A stretch of DNA of 64,000 nucleotides from Halomonas halophila (GCF_030406665.1 NZ_CP129121.1:2170001-2234000), one strand, 5' to 3'; shown: positions 1 to 7,903, counted from the stretch's first letter. Translations and numbers: made by a program. The notes: generated by a model not told the origin, from the sequence alone.

Positions 1-2
1 TC

Positions 3-326
3 GACGACATGCGCTGGGTGCTCCCCGGCGAGCATCACGAGATTCGTCGTGCCTTCGATGGCCACTGCAGCCTGTACCAATATCGGCCGAAAATCCTCGC
101 CGAGGCCGACGACATGGCCATGTTGCGCCTGCTGGCACGGGACAGCGGCGCGCTGAGCGTGATGCCCGAGGTGGTGGTCAAGGACGAGCTACAGCAGGGG
201 CGACTGACCCGCCTGGAGCAACTGCCCAACGTCTACGAGAACTTCTATGCCATCACCCTGCCCCGGGAGTTCATGCCGGGCATCGTCTCGGAGCTGCTGG
301 CACGGCCTTTGAAGGACATGGCATAG
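3..326 (+). CDS. LysR-family regulator, C-terminal part (NhaR-like), cut by window edge
   Basis: The reading frame is open from the window edge to a TAG at 324-326, so the N-terminal helix-turn-helix and most of the effector domain lie outside. The visible 107 residues have the late alpha/beta pattern of a LysR substrate-binding domain (LARDSGALSVMPEVVVKDEL, then a terminal helix). The wording is close to NhaR, the sodium-responsive activator of the Na+/H+ antiporter gene in enterobacteria. An NhaR would suit a halophile that also carries nhaD at 39.4 kb, but the target is not in view. It is followed by a bidirectional terminator. LysR family is fairly sure; NhaR is tentative. Confidence 0.6.
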   Translation, partial: DDMRWVLPGEHHEIRRAFDGHCSLYQYRPKILAEADDMAMLRLLARDSGALSVMPEVVVKDELQQGRLTRLEQLPNVYENFYAITLPREFMPGIVSELLARPLKDMA

Positions 327-350
327 GTCGGTCGCCCTGTAGCCCCAACG

Positions 351-386
351 AAAAGCCCCGAGCCGGTCTCCCAGCTCGGGGCTTTG
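351..386. terminator. Bidirectional intrinsic terminator
   Basis: A 9-bp GC-rich inverted repeat (GCCCCGAGC / GCTCGGGGC) is flanked by AAAA on the left and TTT on the right. It sits between the convergent regulator (+) and OsmC-YcaO gene (-), so it can end both transcripts. Confidence 0.8.
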
Positions 387-441
387 CTGTAACCATGCGC
401 CACTTCAACACGCTCTACGGCATGCTGACGTGGCCGACGAC

Positions 442-2652
442 TCAGGCGCTGGCCTTCTCGGCGGCCAGGGCGGCGCGATGCGCGTGCAGCTTCTTGTAGC
501 TCTCGATCAGGCGCTGGTGACGCTCCAGGCCCTCGAGCTGCATGCCGACCGGCTCCAGGCCCGGGAAGCGGACCGTGCCGTTCACCGCGCCCACCACGGT
601 CTGCATGGTCGCTTCGCCGAACATGCGCTTGAAGTTGTAGAGGAAGTCGTCGAGCTCCAGCTCGTCGTCCAGGGCGATCTCCAGCACCGCGTTCACGGCC
701 TGGTAGAACAGCCCGCGCTCGACGGTGTTGTCGTTGAACTGCAGGAACATCTGCACCCGGTCCAGCGCGTCCTCGAACTGGCCCAGCGCCAGGTTGGCCA
801 TCAGCTTGAGCTCGAGGATGGTCAGCTGGCCCCAGACGGTGTTCTCGTCGAACTCGATGCCGATCAGGGTGGTGATGGTCTCGTGGTCGTCGATCTGGGT
901 CTCTTCCAAGCGCTCCAGCAGCTCGGCCAAACGCTCGTCGTCGAGGTCGTGCAGGTGCAGGATGTCCTCGCGGAACAGCAGCGCCTTGTTGGTGTTGTCC
1001 CAGATCAGGTCCTCGACCGGATAGACCTCGGAGTAGCCCGGCACCAGGATCCGGCACACCGGCGCGCCCAGGTCCTCGTGCACGGCCTGGTAGGCCTCCA
1101 GCTCGAGCTCCTCGAGGATGCCGAACAGGCCCGCGGCCTCCTCTTCCGTACTGTTGGAGCCGCTGCCGGAGAAGTCCCACTCGACGAACGCGACGTCGGC
1201 CTTGGAGCTGAAGAAGCGCCAGGACACCACGCCCGAGGAGTCGATGAAGTGCTCGACGAAGTTGTTGGGCTCGGAGACCGCCAGCGAGTTGAAGGTGGGC
1301 GGCATGAAGTCGTTCAGGCCCTCGAAGCTGCGGCCCTGCATCAGCTCGGTCAGGCTGCGCTCCAGCGCCACCTCGAAGCTCGGATGCGCGCCGAAGGAGG
1401 CGAACACGCCGCCGGTCTTCGGGTTCATCAGGGTCACACACATCACCGGGAACTGGCCGCCGAGGGAGGCGTCCTTGACCAGCACCGGGAAGCCCTGGGC
1501 CTCCAGCGCCTCGACGCCCTCGAGGATGTGCGGGTACTTCTGCATCACCTCCAGCGGCACGTCGGGCAGCGTGATCTCCTCCTCGATGATCTGGCGCTTC
1601 ACCGCCCGCTCGAAGATCTCCGACAGGCACTGCACCTGAGCCTCCGGCAGGGTGTTGCCGGCGCTCATGCCGTTGCTGAGGAACAGGTTCTCGACCAGGT
1701 TCGACGGGAAGTAGACCGTCTCGCCGTCCGACTGGCGCACGTAGGGCAGCGAGACGATGCCGCGCTCGGCGTTGCCGGAGTTGGTGTCGATCAGGTTGGA
1801 GCCGGCCAGCTCGCCCTCCGGGTCGTAGATCGCCCGGCAGTGATCGTCGAGGATGCCGTCCGGCAGCGAGTCGTGCGGCCCCGGCTGGAACCACTTCTCG
1901 TCCGGATAGTGGACGAAGTCGTGATGGGCGAGGTCCTGGCCGAAGAACTGGTCGTTGTAGAAGAAGTTGCAGCTCAGGCGCTCGATGAACTCGCCCAGCG
2001 CCGAGGCCAGTGCGCTCTCCTTGGTGGAACCCTTGCCGTTGGTGAAGCACATGTTGGAGTGGGCATCGCGGATGTGCAGCGACCACACGTGGGGCACGAT
2101 GTTGCGCCAGGAGGCGATCTCGACCTTCATGCCGAGGCGCTCGAAGATCGCCGTCATGTTGGCGATGGTCTGCTCCAGCGGCAGGTCCTTGCCCTCGATC
2201 CAGGTGCTCTCGCCCTCTTCCGGCTTGGCCATCAGCAGGGCCTGGGCGTCCTCGTCGAGGTTGTCGACCGTCTCGATCTGGAACTCGGGGCCGGTCTGCA
2301 CCACCTTCTTGACCGTGCAGCGCTCGATGGAGCGCAGGATGCCCTGGCGGTCCTTCTCGGAGAGGTCCTCCGGCAGCTCGACCTGGATCTTGAAGATCTG
2401 CTTGTAGCGGTTCTCCGGGTCGACGATGTTGTTCTGCGACAGGCGGATATTCTCGGTGGGAATATCACGCGCATTGCAGTAGACCTTGACGAAATAGGCC
2501 GCGCACATGGCCGACGACGCCAGGAAGTAGTCGAAGGGACCGGGGGCCGAGCCGTCGCCCTTGTAGCGGATCGGCTGGTCGGAGATGACGGTGAAATCGT
2601 CGAACTTGGCCTCCAGCCGGAGGTTGTCGAGATAGTTGACCTTGATTTCCAT
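442..2652 (-). CDS. OsmC/YcaO fusion protein
   Basis: This 736-residue protein has an OsmC-like domain (about residues 1-140, with a conserved Cys in SSAMCAAYF) joined to a YcaO domain (about 175-560) and a helical C-terminal tail. The YcaO part keeps the acidic ATP/Mg signature around ALGEFIERLSCNFFYND and EIFERAVKR. E. coli YcaO lacks the OsmC part; it is an accessory factor in RimO-dependent beta-methylthiolation of ribosomal protein S12, so a similar role is a reasonable guess. A TTG two codons upstream (2658) is in frame, but ATG at 2652 is preferred; neither has a strong ribosome binding site. The gene lies immediately beyond the distal end of the integron array. Confidence 0.85.
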   Translation of the reverse strand: MEIKVNYLDNLRLEAKFDDFTVISDQPIRYKGDGSAPGPFDYFLASSAMCAAYFVKVYCNARDIPTENIRLSQNNIVDPENRYKQIFKIQVELPEDLSEKDRQGILRSIERCTVKKVVQTGPEFQIETVDNLDEDAQALLMAKPEEGESTWIEGKDLPLEQTIANMTAIFERLGMKVEIASWRNIVPHVWSLHIRDAHSNMCFTNGKGSTKESALASALGEFIERLSCNFFYNDQFFGQDLAHHDFVHYPDEKWFQPGPHDSLPDGILDDHCRAIYDPEGELAGSNLIDTNSGNAERGIVSLPYVRQSDGETVYFPSNLVENLFLSNGMSAGNTLPEAQVQCLSEIFERAVKRQIIEEEITLPDVPLEVMQKYPHILEGVEALEAQGFPVLVKDASLGGQFPVMCVTLMNPKTGGVFASFGAHPSFEVALERSLTELMQGRSFEGLNDFMPPTFNSLAVSEPNNFVEHFIDSSGVVSWRFFSSKADVAFVEWDFSGSGSNSTEEEAAGLFGILEELELEAYQAVHEDLGAPVCRILVPGYSEVYPVEDLIWDNTNKALLFREDILHLHDLDDERLAELLERLEETQIDDHETITTLIGIEFDENTVWGQLTILELKLMANLALGQFEDALDRVQMFLQFNDNTVERGLFYQAVNAVLEIALDDELELDDFLYNFKRMFGEATMQTVVGAVNGTVRFPGLEPVGMQLEGLERHQRLIESYKKLHAHRAALAAEKASA

Positions 2653-2826
2653 TGACAAAGCACCGGATTCGTGTATGGGGCGACCGTAGCGCGTAGCCGG
2701 CCATTATCCAGCTTTTGGCGGGCTTCGTCTTGGGCGGGTGATCAAAAATTCGCCGCGAGCGGGGCCACGGGATGCCTGCTGGGCCAGAGGGCATGGCGGG
2801 GCGAGGCGTCATGGTAATGAGGAAAT

Positions 2827-2904
2827 TTGTAACGTTGCCGTCACCGGGGCCAGAAGTGGCGCGCCAGCGACGCTTATGGCCTCCGGTGCACGGCTTGGTT
2901 AGAG
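2827..2904 (-). other. attC site of cassette 5 (distal end of array)
   Basis: On the minus strand it opens with CTCTAAC (2904-2898) and closes with GTTACAA (2833-2827). Inner arms TAAC-GTT-GCCGTCACC and TAAC-CAA-GCCGTGCACC pair apart from a 3-base spacer and one extra base, the typical attC pattern. It is 78 bp. The stop codon of the histidine phosphatase gene (2874) lies inside. No further cassette is seen beyond it, only about 170 bp before the OsmC-YcaO start. Confidence 0.85.
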
Positions 2905-3470
2905 CACATGGCACGATTAAGGAAGCCCACTGTGTTTACCTCCCCTACAGAAACCAGGCTTAGCCCGCAGTTGTCGTGGGGGAATCGTGTTTTCGCTGGC
3001 AAAGCCAAAAGACCGTTTAACAGCTCGCGGATCATGTGCCCGTGAGTCACGACCAGGATTTTGGATGCAGATTGAGAGAAGATTACCTCTTGCGCCTGCA
3101 TGACCCGTCTGAGAAACGCACCGGCTTGTTCGTTTATTGCTGGATGAAGATAACCGGATGCGTGCGGCGTGTAAACGGGCTCTTCGAGAGCGGCTGAGTT
3201 GTCAAGTATCAACTGGCCTTCAGCTAAACAGGGATGGACCACGACGGGGAGCGACGCGGCTTGCGCGAAAGGCCCAACCGTATCCAGAGCCCTAGAGTAA
3301 GGAGAGCAAAGAATCGTTTCTATTTCCAATTCCATCAGGTCGTCGACGATCGCTTGGGCTTGCCGATGCCCGTACTCTGTCAAAGCATCCTCACTCCCCG
3401 AAGCAAGTGAGCCAGCCCGGTTTGATTCTGTTTCAGCATGTCTCAACAGGAATATGTCCATATGTCTCAT
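2874..3470 (-). CDS. Cassette 5: histidine phosphatase family protein
   Basis: This 198-residue protein has the phosphoglycerate-mutase-like fold signature: LLRHAETESN near residue 10 (catalytic RH), SPYSRALDT with the second conserved Arg, a central Glu (LAEGQL) and VTHGHMIREL with the second catalytic His. Such enzymes (CobC, SixA, GpmB relatives) remove phosphate from varied small molecules or proteins; the substrate cannot be read here. ATG at 3470 lies only about 2 bases after the cassette junction and has no ribosome binding site; ATG at 3461 is an alternative. The last residues (NQAVHRRP) are encoded by the attC itself, so the true C-terminus of the ancestral domain is a little earlier. 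Confidence 0.8.
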   Translation of the reverse strand: MRHMDIFLLRHAETESNRAGSLASGSEDALTEYGHRQAQAIVDDLMELEIETILCSPYSRALDTVGPFAQAASLPVVVHPCLAEGQLILDNSAALEEPVYTPHASGYLHPAINEQAGAFLRRVMQAQEVIFSQSASKILVVTHGHMIRELLNGLLALPAKTRFPHDNCGLSLVSVGEVNTVGFLNRAMCSNQAVHRRP

Positions 3471-3471
3471 G

Positions 3472-3520
3472 CTCTAACGCCAGCCATCACGTGCTCGTCG
3501 CGTGCATGGCATTGTTGGGC
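3472..3520 (-). other. attC site of cassette 4 (short, 49 bp)
   Basis: On the minus strand it starts with a perfect RYYYAAC core (GCCCAAC, 3520-3514) and ends with GTTAGAG (3478-3472). The arms AGCCATCACG and CGTGCATGGC pair with one extrahelical base, leaving a loop of about 9 bases. At 49 bp it is shorter than the usual range of about 57-141 bp. The DUF2268 gene stop (3487) is inside it. Confidence 0.8.
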
Positions 3521-4176
3521 TTCACTAGGCCAATTCCAGACATCTTCAATATCTCGTCGGTAGAGATGAGAACCAAGTCAGCGGCTGAATAACCGGAAGC
3601 AAGGATAGCCTGATCCGCAATGTACGTTCCCGCTCGATATCCAATCCAACGCCTCCCATCGGGGTGCTGAAACATCCACTGGTTATAAGGAGCAGAAACT
3701 GGAAGTTTTAGCAGCTCAGTCACCCAATTCTCGACGTCTTCAGGATATTCTCCCCAAGGTGTTTCCCGGCCGCCAAAATCACGCTCAAACACAGTCGCTA
3801 GGCCCTCACTCACGACCCCATCCATAAAGGAGTTGGGTGCTGCCCCACAATACATGACCCAGCCTCTTACCAAGTGGTGGAGTTCGTGGAACAAAGTGAA
3901 ACGTAATTGGGTGCGAGCGATGGTAGCTACACCTCCCGGCAGCCTATAATCAACCGTCCATCCCACGCGGTTCGGCGCGATTGCCGTGCCCATCTCACCC
4001 GTTTCCGGGATGACGAAAGGACCCGTTTGACATGCCAAATCAATATTCTCAGGTAAGTCTCCAAGAAGAGATCGTATCTCTGGCTCAGCATCGGCACATA
4101 CCTCACCGATGGCGCGGCGAGCATCATTTGAGAAATGCCGACAATCATTTGTATCAAGGAATAGAGGAACGATCAT
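3487..4176 (-). CDS. Cassette 4: DUF2268-type putative zinc protease
   Basis: The 229-residue protein has a metalloprotease motif HELHH at residues 97-101 (FTLFHELHHLVRG), followed by a conserved glutamate region (VVSEGLATVFERDFGG) that would supply the third zinc ligand. The C-terminal YRAGTYIADQAI ... TDEIL segment is typical of DUF2268, a family of predicted Zn-dependent proteases of unknown substrate. There is no signal peptide, so it is probably cytoplasmic. The start at 4176 has a good ribosome binding site (GGAG, 6 bases upstream). The C-terminal NNAMHATST is read from the attC, a common trait of cassette genes. Confidence 0.8.
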   Translation of the reverse strand: MIVPLFLDTNDCRHFSNDARRAIGEVCADAEPEIRSLLGDLPENIDLACQTGPFVIPETGEMGTAIAPNRVGWTVDYRLPGGVATIARTQLRFTLFHELHHLVRGWVMYCGAAPNSFMDGVVSEGLATVFERDFGGRETPWGEYPEDVENWVTELLKLPVSAPYNQWMFQHPDGRRWIGYRAGTYIADQAILASGYSAADLVLISTDEILKMSGIGLVKPNNAMHATST

Positions 4177-4205
4177 CCATGACTCCTGTCAGTGAGAACC
4201 TGTCA

Positions 4206-4283
4206 GCCCAACGCTCGCCATCACCGGTGCCAAAGCCGGCGCGAAGCATAGGTTTTGGCATCCGGTGCATGGCTTGGTTAGAA
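4206..4283 (-). other. attC site of cassette 3
   Basis: On the minus strand it opens with TTCTAAC (4283-4277) and ends with GTTGGGC (4212-4206), a perfect GTTRRRY core. Arms AAC-GCT-CGCCAT and AAC-CAA-GCCAT pair around a 3-base spacer. Length is 78 bp. Confidence 0.85.
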
Positions 4284-4301
4284 GTAATAATCTTCACCGC
4301 T

Positions 4302-5492
4302 CTAACTATCTCCGCCGTTTTTCTCGGACAGAATTTTGCTCTCAAATTGTCCAAATATTTTGGGTAAGAACCTTTCGCTCCATCCTGCTACCATGGAGAT
4401 AACGTATATTAGGCCGCCTGCTTCTGAATCCACAAAACCAAGTAGAACTTTTGATTCCACTAAGAGAATTACTACCGAACCGGCTATGGCTCCAATAATA
4501 GTACGAGCCAGAATATCTATAACAACCTGATCCCACGAATACTCTGCCAAGTAATTCAATCTGGATATTGGCATCCACAATGCGAGTGCCGCGCCGACCA
4601 TACCCCAGACAGGTGTTATAAACTTAGGATTATCAATTCCCAAAGTTAATAGAAGGACTGCCAATGTTAAGCCAATAATGCCAAATGATGTTAACATGGT
4701 GATCGCTTTTGCACGATTTAACGAGTTTTTAAAAGCTTTCGATTCCAGCTTTTGCAAAGTCTCGCTCGCATCATCAACCTTACCTTCTAAAGCATCTCTT
4801 AATACTGATGCCATGCCTCCAGAAATTCGTTTTCGGTCGCGCTCTGAATGCAAATACCGTGTTACCTTTTCTCGCTGCGGAGATAAGCGACTAATATCTC
4901 TAAGTACCGATCGTTCATCTTGAAATCTTTCTCGAAGTCGCATTTGTAAGGAGTAACAAACAGCCCCATCTTTTTCCTCCCAAACTAAATAATCAGGCGT
5001 CTGGTAGTGCACTTTACAGTCTTGCAATCTTCCTGAATAAGCGGCTTCTGGTGTTAAAAGTAATCGCGGAACTACAGCCGGCATGCTATCACCAGATGTA
5101 TCATACACCCGGATCGCCATTCCTAACTGGGAAAACCCCTGGACCAAGCTCTTCTCATTAATCTGTATTTGATCAGCACCTATGAGGACCAAGCCACTGA
5201 AATGCATAGGGACTGATGCCAGCTTCTTTTTTGATATATCACTTGCTATTTTCTGACCCACGCGTCGAATGTGATCTGCATGTTCTTCAAATCCGTTTGA
5301 CAGCTTGCTAGTTCCAATACCTAGGTGGTAGAACGCATGCCTATAGTCAGCAAAGACTTGGATGCTGTATTGGCATGATTCTTCATTTCCTTCGGAATCC
5401 ACATAAGTAACGGCATTATCCCATCGCCCAATACTTTCTTGAATGCAGAGAGAAGCTCCCATTCGCAAGATAATTTCAGCATCTCTCGACAT
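4302..5492 (-). CDS. Cassette 3: uncharacterised membrane protein with cytoplasmic N-domain
   Basis: I do not recognise a named family in this 397-residue protein. The first 240 residues look soluble, including a charged stretch rich in Arg/Lys/Asp (RLRERFQDERSVLRD). Three to four hydrophobic segments follow: about 263-288 (MLTSFGIIGLTLAVLLLTLG), 293-311, 322-347 (ARTIIGAIAGSVVILLVE) and 360-372. Predicted layout is a cytoplasmic sensor or enzyme domain fused to a C-terminal membrane module, an arrangement also found in several abortive-infection effectors; that link is inference only. ATG at 5492 has a clear AGGAG; the TTG directly before it is less likely. No similar gene is nearby. Confidence 0.75.
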   Translation of the reverse strand: MSRDAEIILRMGASLCIQESIGRWDNAVTYVDSEGNEESCQYSIQVFADYRHAFYHLGIGTSKLSNGFEEHADHIRRVGQKIASDISKKKLASVPMHFSGLVLIGADQIQINEKSLVQGFSQLGMAIRVYDTSGDSMPAVVPRLLLTPEAAYSGRLQDCKVHYQTPDYLVWEEKDGAVCYSLQMRLRERFQDERSVLRDISRLSPQREKVTRYLHSERDRKRISGGMASVLRDALEGKVDDASETLQKLESKAFKNSLNRAKAITMLTSFGIIGLTLAVLLLTLGIDNPKFITPVWGMVGAALALWMPISRLNYLAEYSWDQVVIDILARTIIGAIAGSVVILLVESKVLLGFVDSEAGGLIYVISMVAGWSERFLPKIFGQFESKILSEKNGGDS

Positions 5493-5508
5493 CAACTTCT
5501 CCTGATAC

Positions 5509-5608
5509 TTCTAACGCCTTGCTAAGAGGCAAAAAAATTGCTGGCTAAAATAAGCGACGAAGGAGCAAAAGCCAACTGTTTTTTGTCCTTTTAAGCAACT
5601 TGTTAGCC
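5509..5608 (-). other. attC site of cassette 2
   Basis: On the minus strand it runs from GGCTAAC (5608-5602) to GTTAGAA (5515-5509). Arms TAAC-GCC-TTGCT and TAAC-AAG-TTGCT pair around a 3-base spacer; the centre holds a longer variable stem-loop with A and T runs. It is 100 bp. Confidence 0.85.
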
Positions 5609-5621
5609 TTGCTTTTGATAA

Positions 5622-6575
5622 TTATAATTTTACAGAATTATGATCTAACTTTTCCGCTTCATCAAAGCAAAATGTCATCGGTAGCATTTTGTCTCTTACA
5701 ATTTCACTGCTAGTTACATCTTCTTGGCCAAATATAACATCTCCATACTGCCAATCAAATTCAAATGGCAAGGGAAACCTAGTTAGCTGTATTGTTTTAG
5801 TACCTTCAGATATATCTACATCCGATGGTACAACTATTTGATACGCGATATTACCAAAGCAAATCAATAGATGACAATATGGGGAAATCTTAACTCCCGG
5901 CTTTCTTCTTAGCACTAATACAGTTACTCTTTTATTTGGTTTTGGCCCAGGAATGAACGCATTTAAAATGATTTGAGGTTTACAAATTGTCTTACTATGG
6001 TCTGGCTCCAATAACCAAGTAATTGCATTTTTAAATTGCAGTAACTCGGAGTCATCTATTACTGACAATGCTATTTTTACTAAGCATTTAAACACAGCAC
6101 TAGGAATATGAGGTTCAAGATGAAAATTGGCTTCAATAGATTTATTTTCAATATCTAAATTAGTGAAATTGCTATCCTCCCTGTCGATAATCTTTGCCCC
6201 TTCAGAAGAAGTGAACTCATACCTAGATTTCTTATCTTTCGTTTTGTAGCTAGGGACTTTCTTTTTCCCTTTTATTTGAGCAGCTAATCGATAAGGCTTC
6301 GTGTACTTATCTAAATGGTCCTCTAGGTTCTCTGATACAAATTTATTACACGTATCACACTCATTTCGTAGAATAAGCTGATTGTTACCTAGAAATTCAG
6401 GAACTGCATGAGCTATATCTCTAAATGTTACGTCTGGTTCTCCTTTGCCACAAAAACGACAAACCTTATTATCATTTCCGATATATACTTTCCCACCTTT
6501 ATCAAGATGATACTCCGCTATTGGCACATAGTTTTTTTCGTAAAACTCAAGCCGCTCTTGGATCGAAACTGACAT
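5622..6575 (-). CDS. Cassette 2: HNH endonuclease domain protein
   Basis: The 317-residue protein has an N-terminal zinc-bound HNH module: C39-x2-C42 (CRFCGK), H56 in AHAVPEFLGN, and C73-x2-C76-N77 (CDTCNKF). This matches small HNH nucleases with two CxxC pairs. The rest (about 100-317) shows no motif I can name and may recognise the target. HNH nucleases occur in restriction, homing and anti-phage systems, so a defence role is plausible but unproven. A strong AAGGAG lies 7 bases before ATG 6575. The gene is markedly AT-rich compared with the backbone, consistent with transfer on a cassette. Confidence 0.8.
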   Translation of the reverse strand: MSVSIQERLEFYEKNYVPIAEYHLDKGGKVYIGNDNKVCRFCGKGEPDVTFRDIAHAVPEFLGNNQLILRNECDTCNKFVSENLEDHLDKYTKPYRLAAQIKGKKKVPSYKTKDKKSRYEFTSSEGAKIIDREDSNFTNLDIENKSIEANFHLEPHIPSAVFKCLVKIALSVIDDSELLQFKNAITWLLEPDHSKTICKPQIILNAFIPGPKPNKRVTVLVLRRKPGVKISPYCHLLICFGNIAYQIVVPSDVDISEGTKTIQLTRFPLPFEFDWQYGDVIFGQEDVTSSEIVRDKMLPMTFCFDEAEKLDHNSVKL

Positions 6576-6591
6576 AGGGAACTCCTTGTAA

Positions 6592-6669
6592 AGCTAACGC
6601 CCGGCTCACGCGCCGGTTTGGAGCCGCAAAGCGGCGGAAAATCGGTCGCCGTGCAGCCGATTGTTAGTT
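6592..6669 (-). other. attC site of cassette 1
   Basis: On the minus strand it runs from AACTAAC (6669-6663) to GTTAGCT (6598-6592). Arms TAAC-GCC-CGGCT and TAAC-AAT-CGGCT pair around a 3-base spacer, and the centre is a GC-rich stem-loop. It is 78 bp and starts 3 bases after the cassette 1 stop codon. Confidence 0.85.
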
Positions 6670-6672
6670 TTT

Positions 6673-7671
6673 CTACAGCGCCAAAGGCTGAACGCTCCAC
6701 CCATCATGATGTCGCTGACGATAGCAGTCATAAACAAAGAGGTCTTTTCTAGTATCTGATGGGAGCGTAATTTTTGGCACATAGTAAGTCGATGGATCAC
6801 TATTTTTGAGGCGAATATCGAAATGCTGATTCACCAGAGAAGATAGTGTATTGTTGTCATTAATTAGACTAAAGGGCCCAAACTTAGAACAGAATACCGC
6901 CACACATGCAGCGATCGCATCCATAACGTTCTCAAGAGTTGCAGCATTAAACGCGGCTGAACGGTCGTGCTTTGTTTGGTTGTAGGCATCATACCAGAAG
7001 AGTGACTTAGTCGGCTGCGAGGAATTCCAGTTAAAAAATGGCTGAAAACTACGAATGCCATCGTAATTTTTAAATGTTATTTCGAACTCATTAAGATACG
7101 CTTTAGACAGCAATTTTACGTAGTCTTGTGTTGTATAAGTCCTGCCGTTTTGAGGCCCGACTCCAGCCTTTTTAAATACTGAAACCCACAAATTCTCTAC
7201 TTCAGTGCATGCGAGAATTAAAAGCTCACGGCACTTGTGTCCATATGCCTTCAGGCCGTTCTGATCTGGCTCTATATATAGAAGGATGTCATCGAGCTTT
7301 TCGATAAGCACTCTCAGAGCTTGCTCAGAACTCCGTTGCTCAAAAGGGTCTATTCTTAGGGCCGTTTTGATATCATCAGAAAAATAAAGTGAAGGTCGCC
7401 AGACGCTTTCAACAGTCTGGCCTATCGGTAATGCTAGATTATTGATGTCTTTAGCACCGAAAACGCGGCGTACCCAGTCGGTTAAAGTACCGCTTTTCTG
7501 CTCAACCGCCGTCAACCCCACAGATATTACGTTGAGACCACTGCCCCTTCCATATAAATGAACAAAGTGGGTGCCGGTGTCATATGCATAGCCTAGGGGT
7601 TGATCTTCATGGAGATTATCAACCCAGCCAGGAATCTTAGTATGGGTATTCTTATAAAATATGCCGTTCAC
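6673..7671 (-). CDS. Cassette 1: uncharacterised protein, HEPN-like C-terminal half
   Basis: This 332-residue protein is integrase-proximal, the position normally expressed best. I do not recognise a named family. Residues about 140-270 are helical, with CRELLILACTEVENLW (147-162) and, near 226-237, WYDAYNQTKHDR. The latter resembles the polar-x4-6-His motif of HEPN domains, which are often RNases in toxin-antitoxin and anti-phage systems. The N-terminal 130 residues are mixed alpha/beta with no motif seen. The start is GTG at 7671 with GGAGG 4 bases upstream. The HEPN link is inference from a short motif and needs a profile search. Confidence 0.65.
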   Translation of the reverse strand: MNGIFYKNTHTKIPGWVDNLHEDQPLGYAYDTGTHFVHLYGRGSGLNVISVGLTAVEQKSGTLTDWVRRVFGAKDINNLALPIGQTVESVWRPSLYFSDDIKTALRIDPFEQRSSEQALRVLIEKLDDILLYIEPDQNGLKAYGHKCRELLILACTEVENLWVSVFKKAGVGPQNGRTYTTQDYVKLLSKAYLNEFEITFKNYDGIRSFQPFFNWNSSQPTKSLFWYDAYNQTKHDRSAAFNAATLENVMDAIAACVAVFCSKFGPFSLINDNNTLSSLVNQHFDIRLKNSDPSTYYVPKITLPSDTRKDLFVYDCYRQRHHDGWSVQPLAL

Positions 7672-7695
7672 TTATCCTCCAGACATGGATCAAAC

Positions 7696-7903
7696 AACTA
7701 ACAGTGATTAGGTGGAACGCTCTGATATTGGATGAACGCGCCGACCCGTTCAACATCGTTATCAAGCCAGCCATTTCACACCTAACTCATTGATATCACA
7801 TAAAGCTAAGAAAAGCTCGGCCCCCTATGCAGGATTCGCGTGCTTGCGCGTTTTGCCGGCACCAATAATACTGTATAGGCATCCATGCCAAGAGAGGGCT
7901 ACC
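7696..7903 (-). other. attI region and intI upstream region
   Basis: The junction core GTTAGTT (minus strand 7702-7696) marks where cassette 1 joins the attachment site; about 200 bp separate it from the integrase start. The recombination core matches the R'' end of the cassette 1 attC (AACTAAC), as expected if cassette 1 was inserted here. Accessory integrase sites could not be told by eye. A possible intI promoter on the plus strand is TTGCGC, 16 bases, TAATAC, with an ACTGTATAG sequence just after it. I could not assign the cassette promoter Pc. Confidence 0.55.

Noticed and set aside
245..2655. Long open frames on the plus strand and a second minus frame over the OsmC-YcaO gene
   Set aside because: They overlap a recognisable protein entirely, have low-complexity Arg/Val/Leu-rich translations and no family motifs; typical shadows in high-GC DNA.
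2465..2914. Minus-strand frame between the OsmC-YcaO gene and the last attC
   Set aside because: It runs through the attC and into the OsmC-YcaO gene in another frame, with no start signal or motif.
4032..4367. Plus-strand frame across attC of cassette 3
   Set aside because: Antisense to two cassette genes and covers the attC; no ribosome binding site.
7868..7890. Possible LexA box upstream of intI
   Set aside because: TACTGTAT fits a left half-site, but the right half (CCAT in place of ACAG) does not, so SOS control cannot be claimed.
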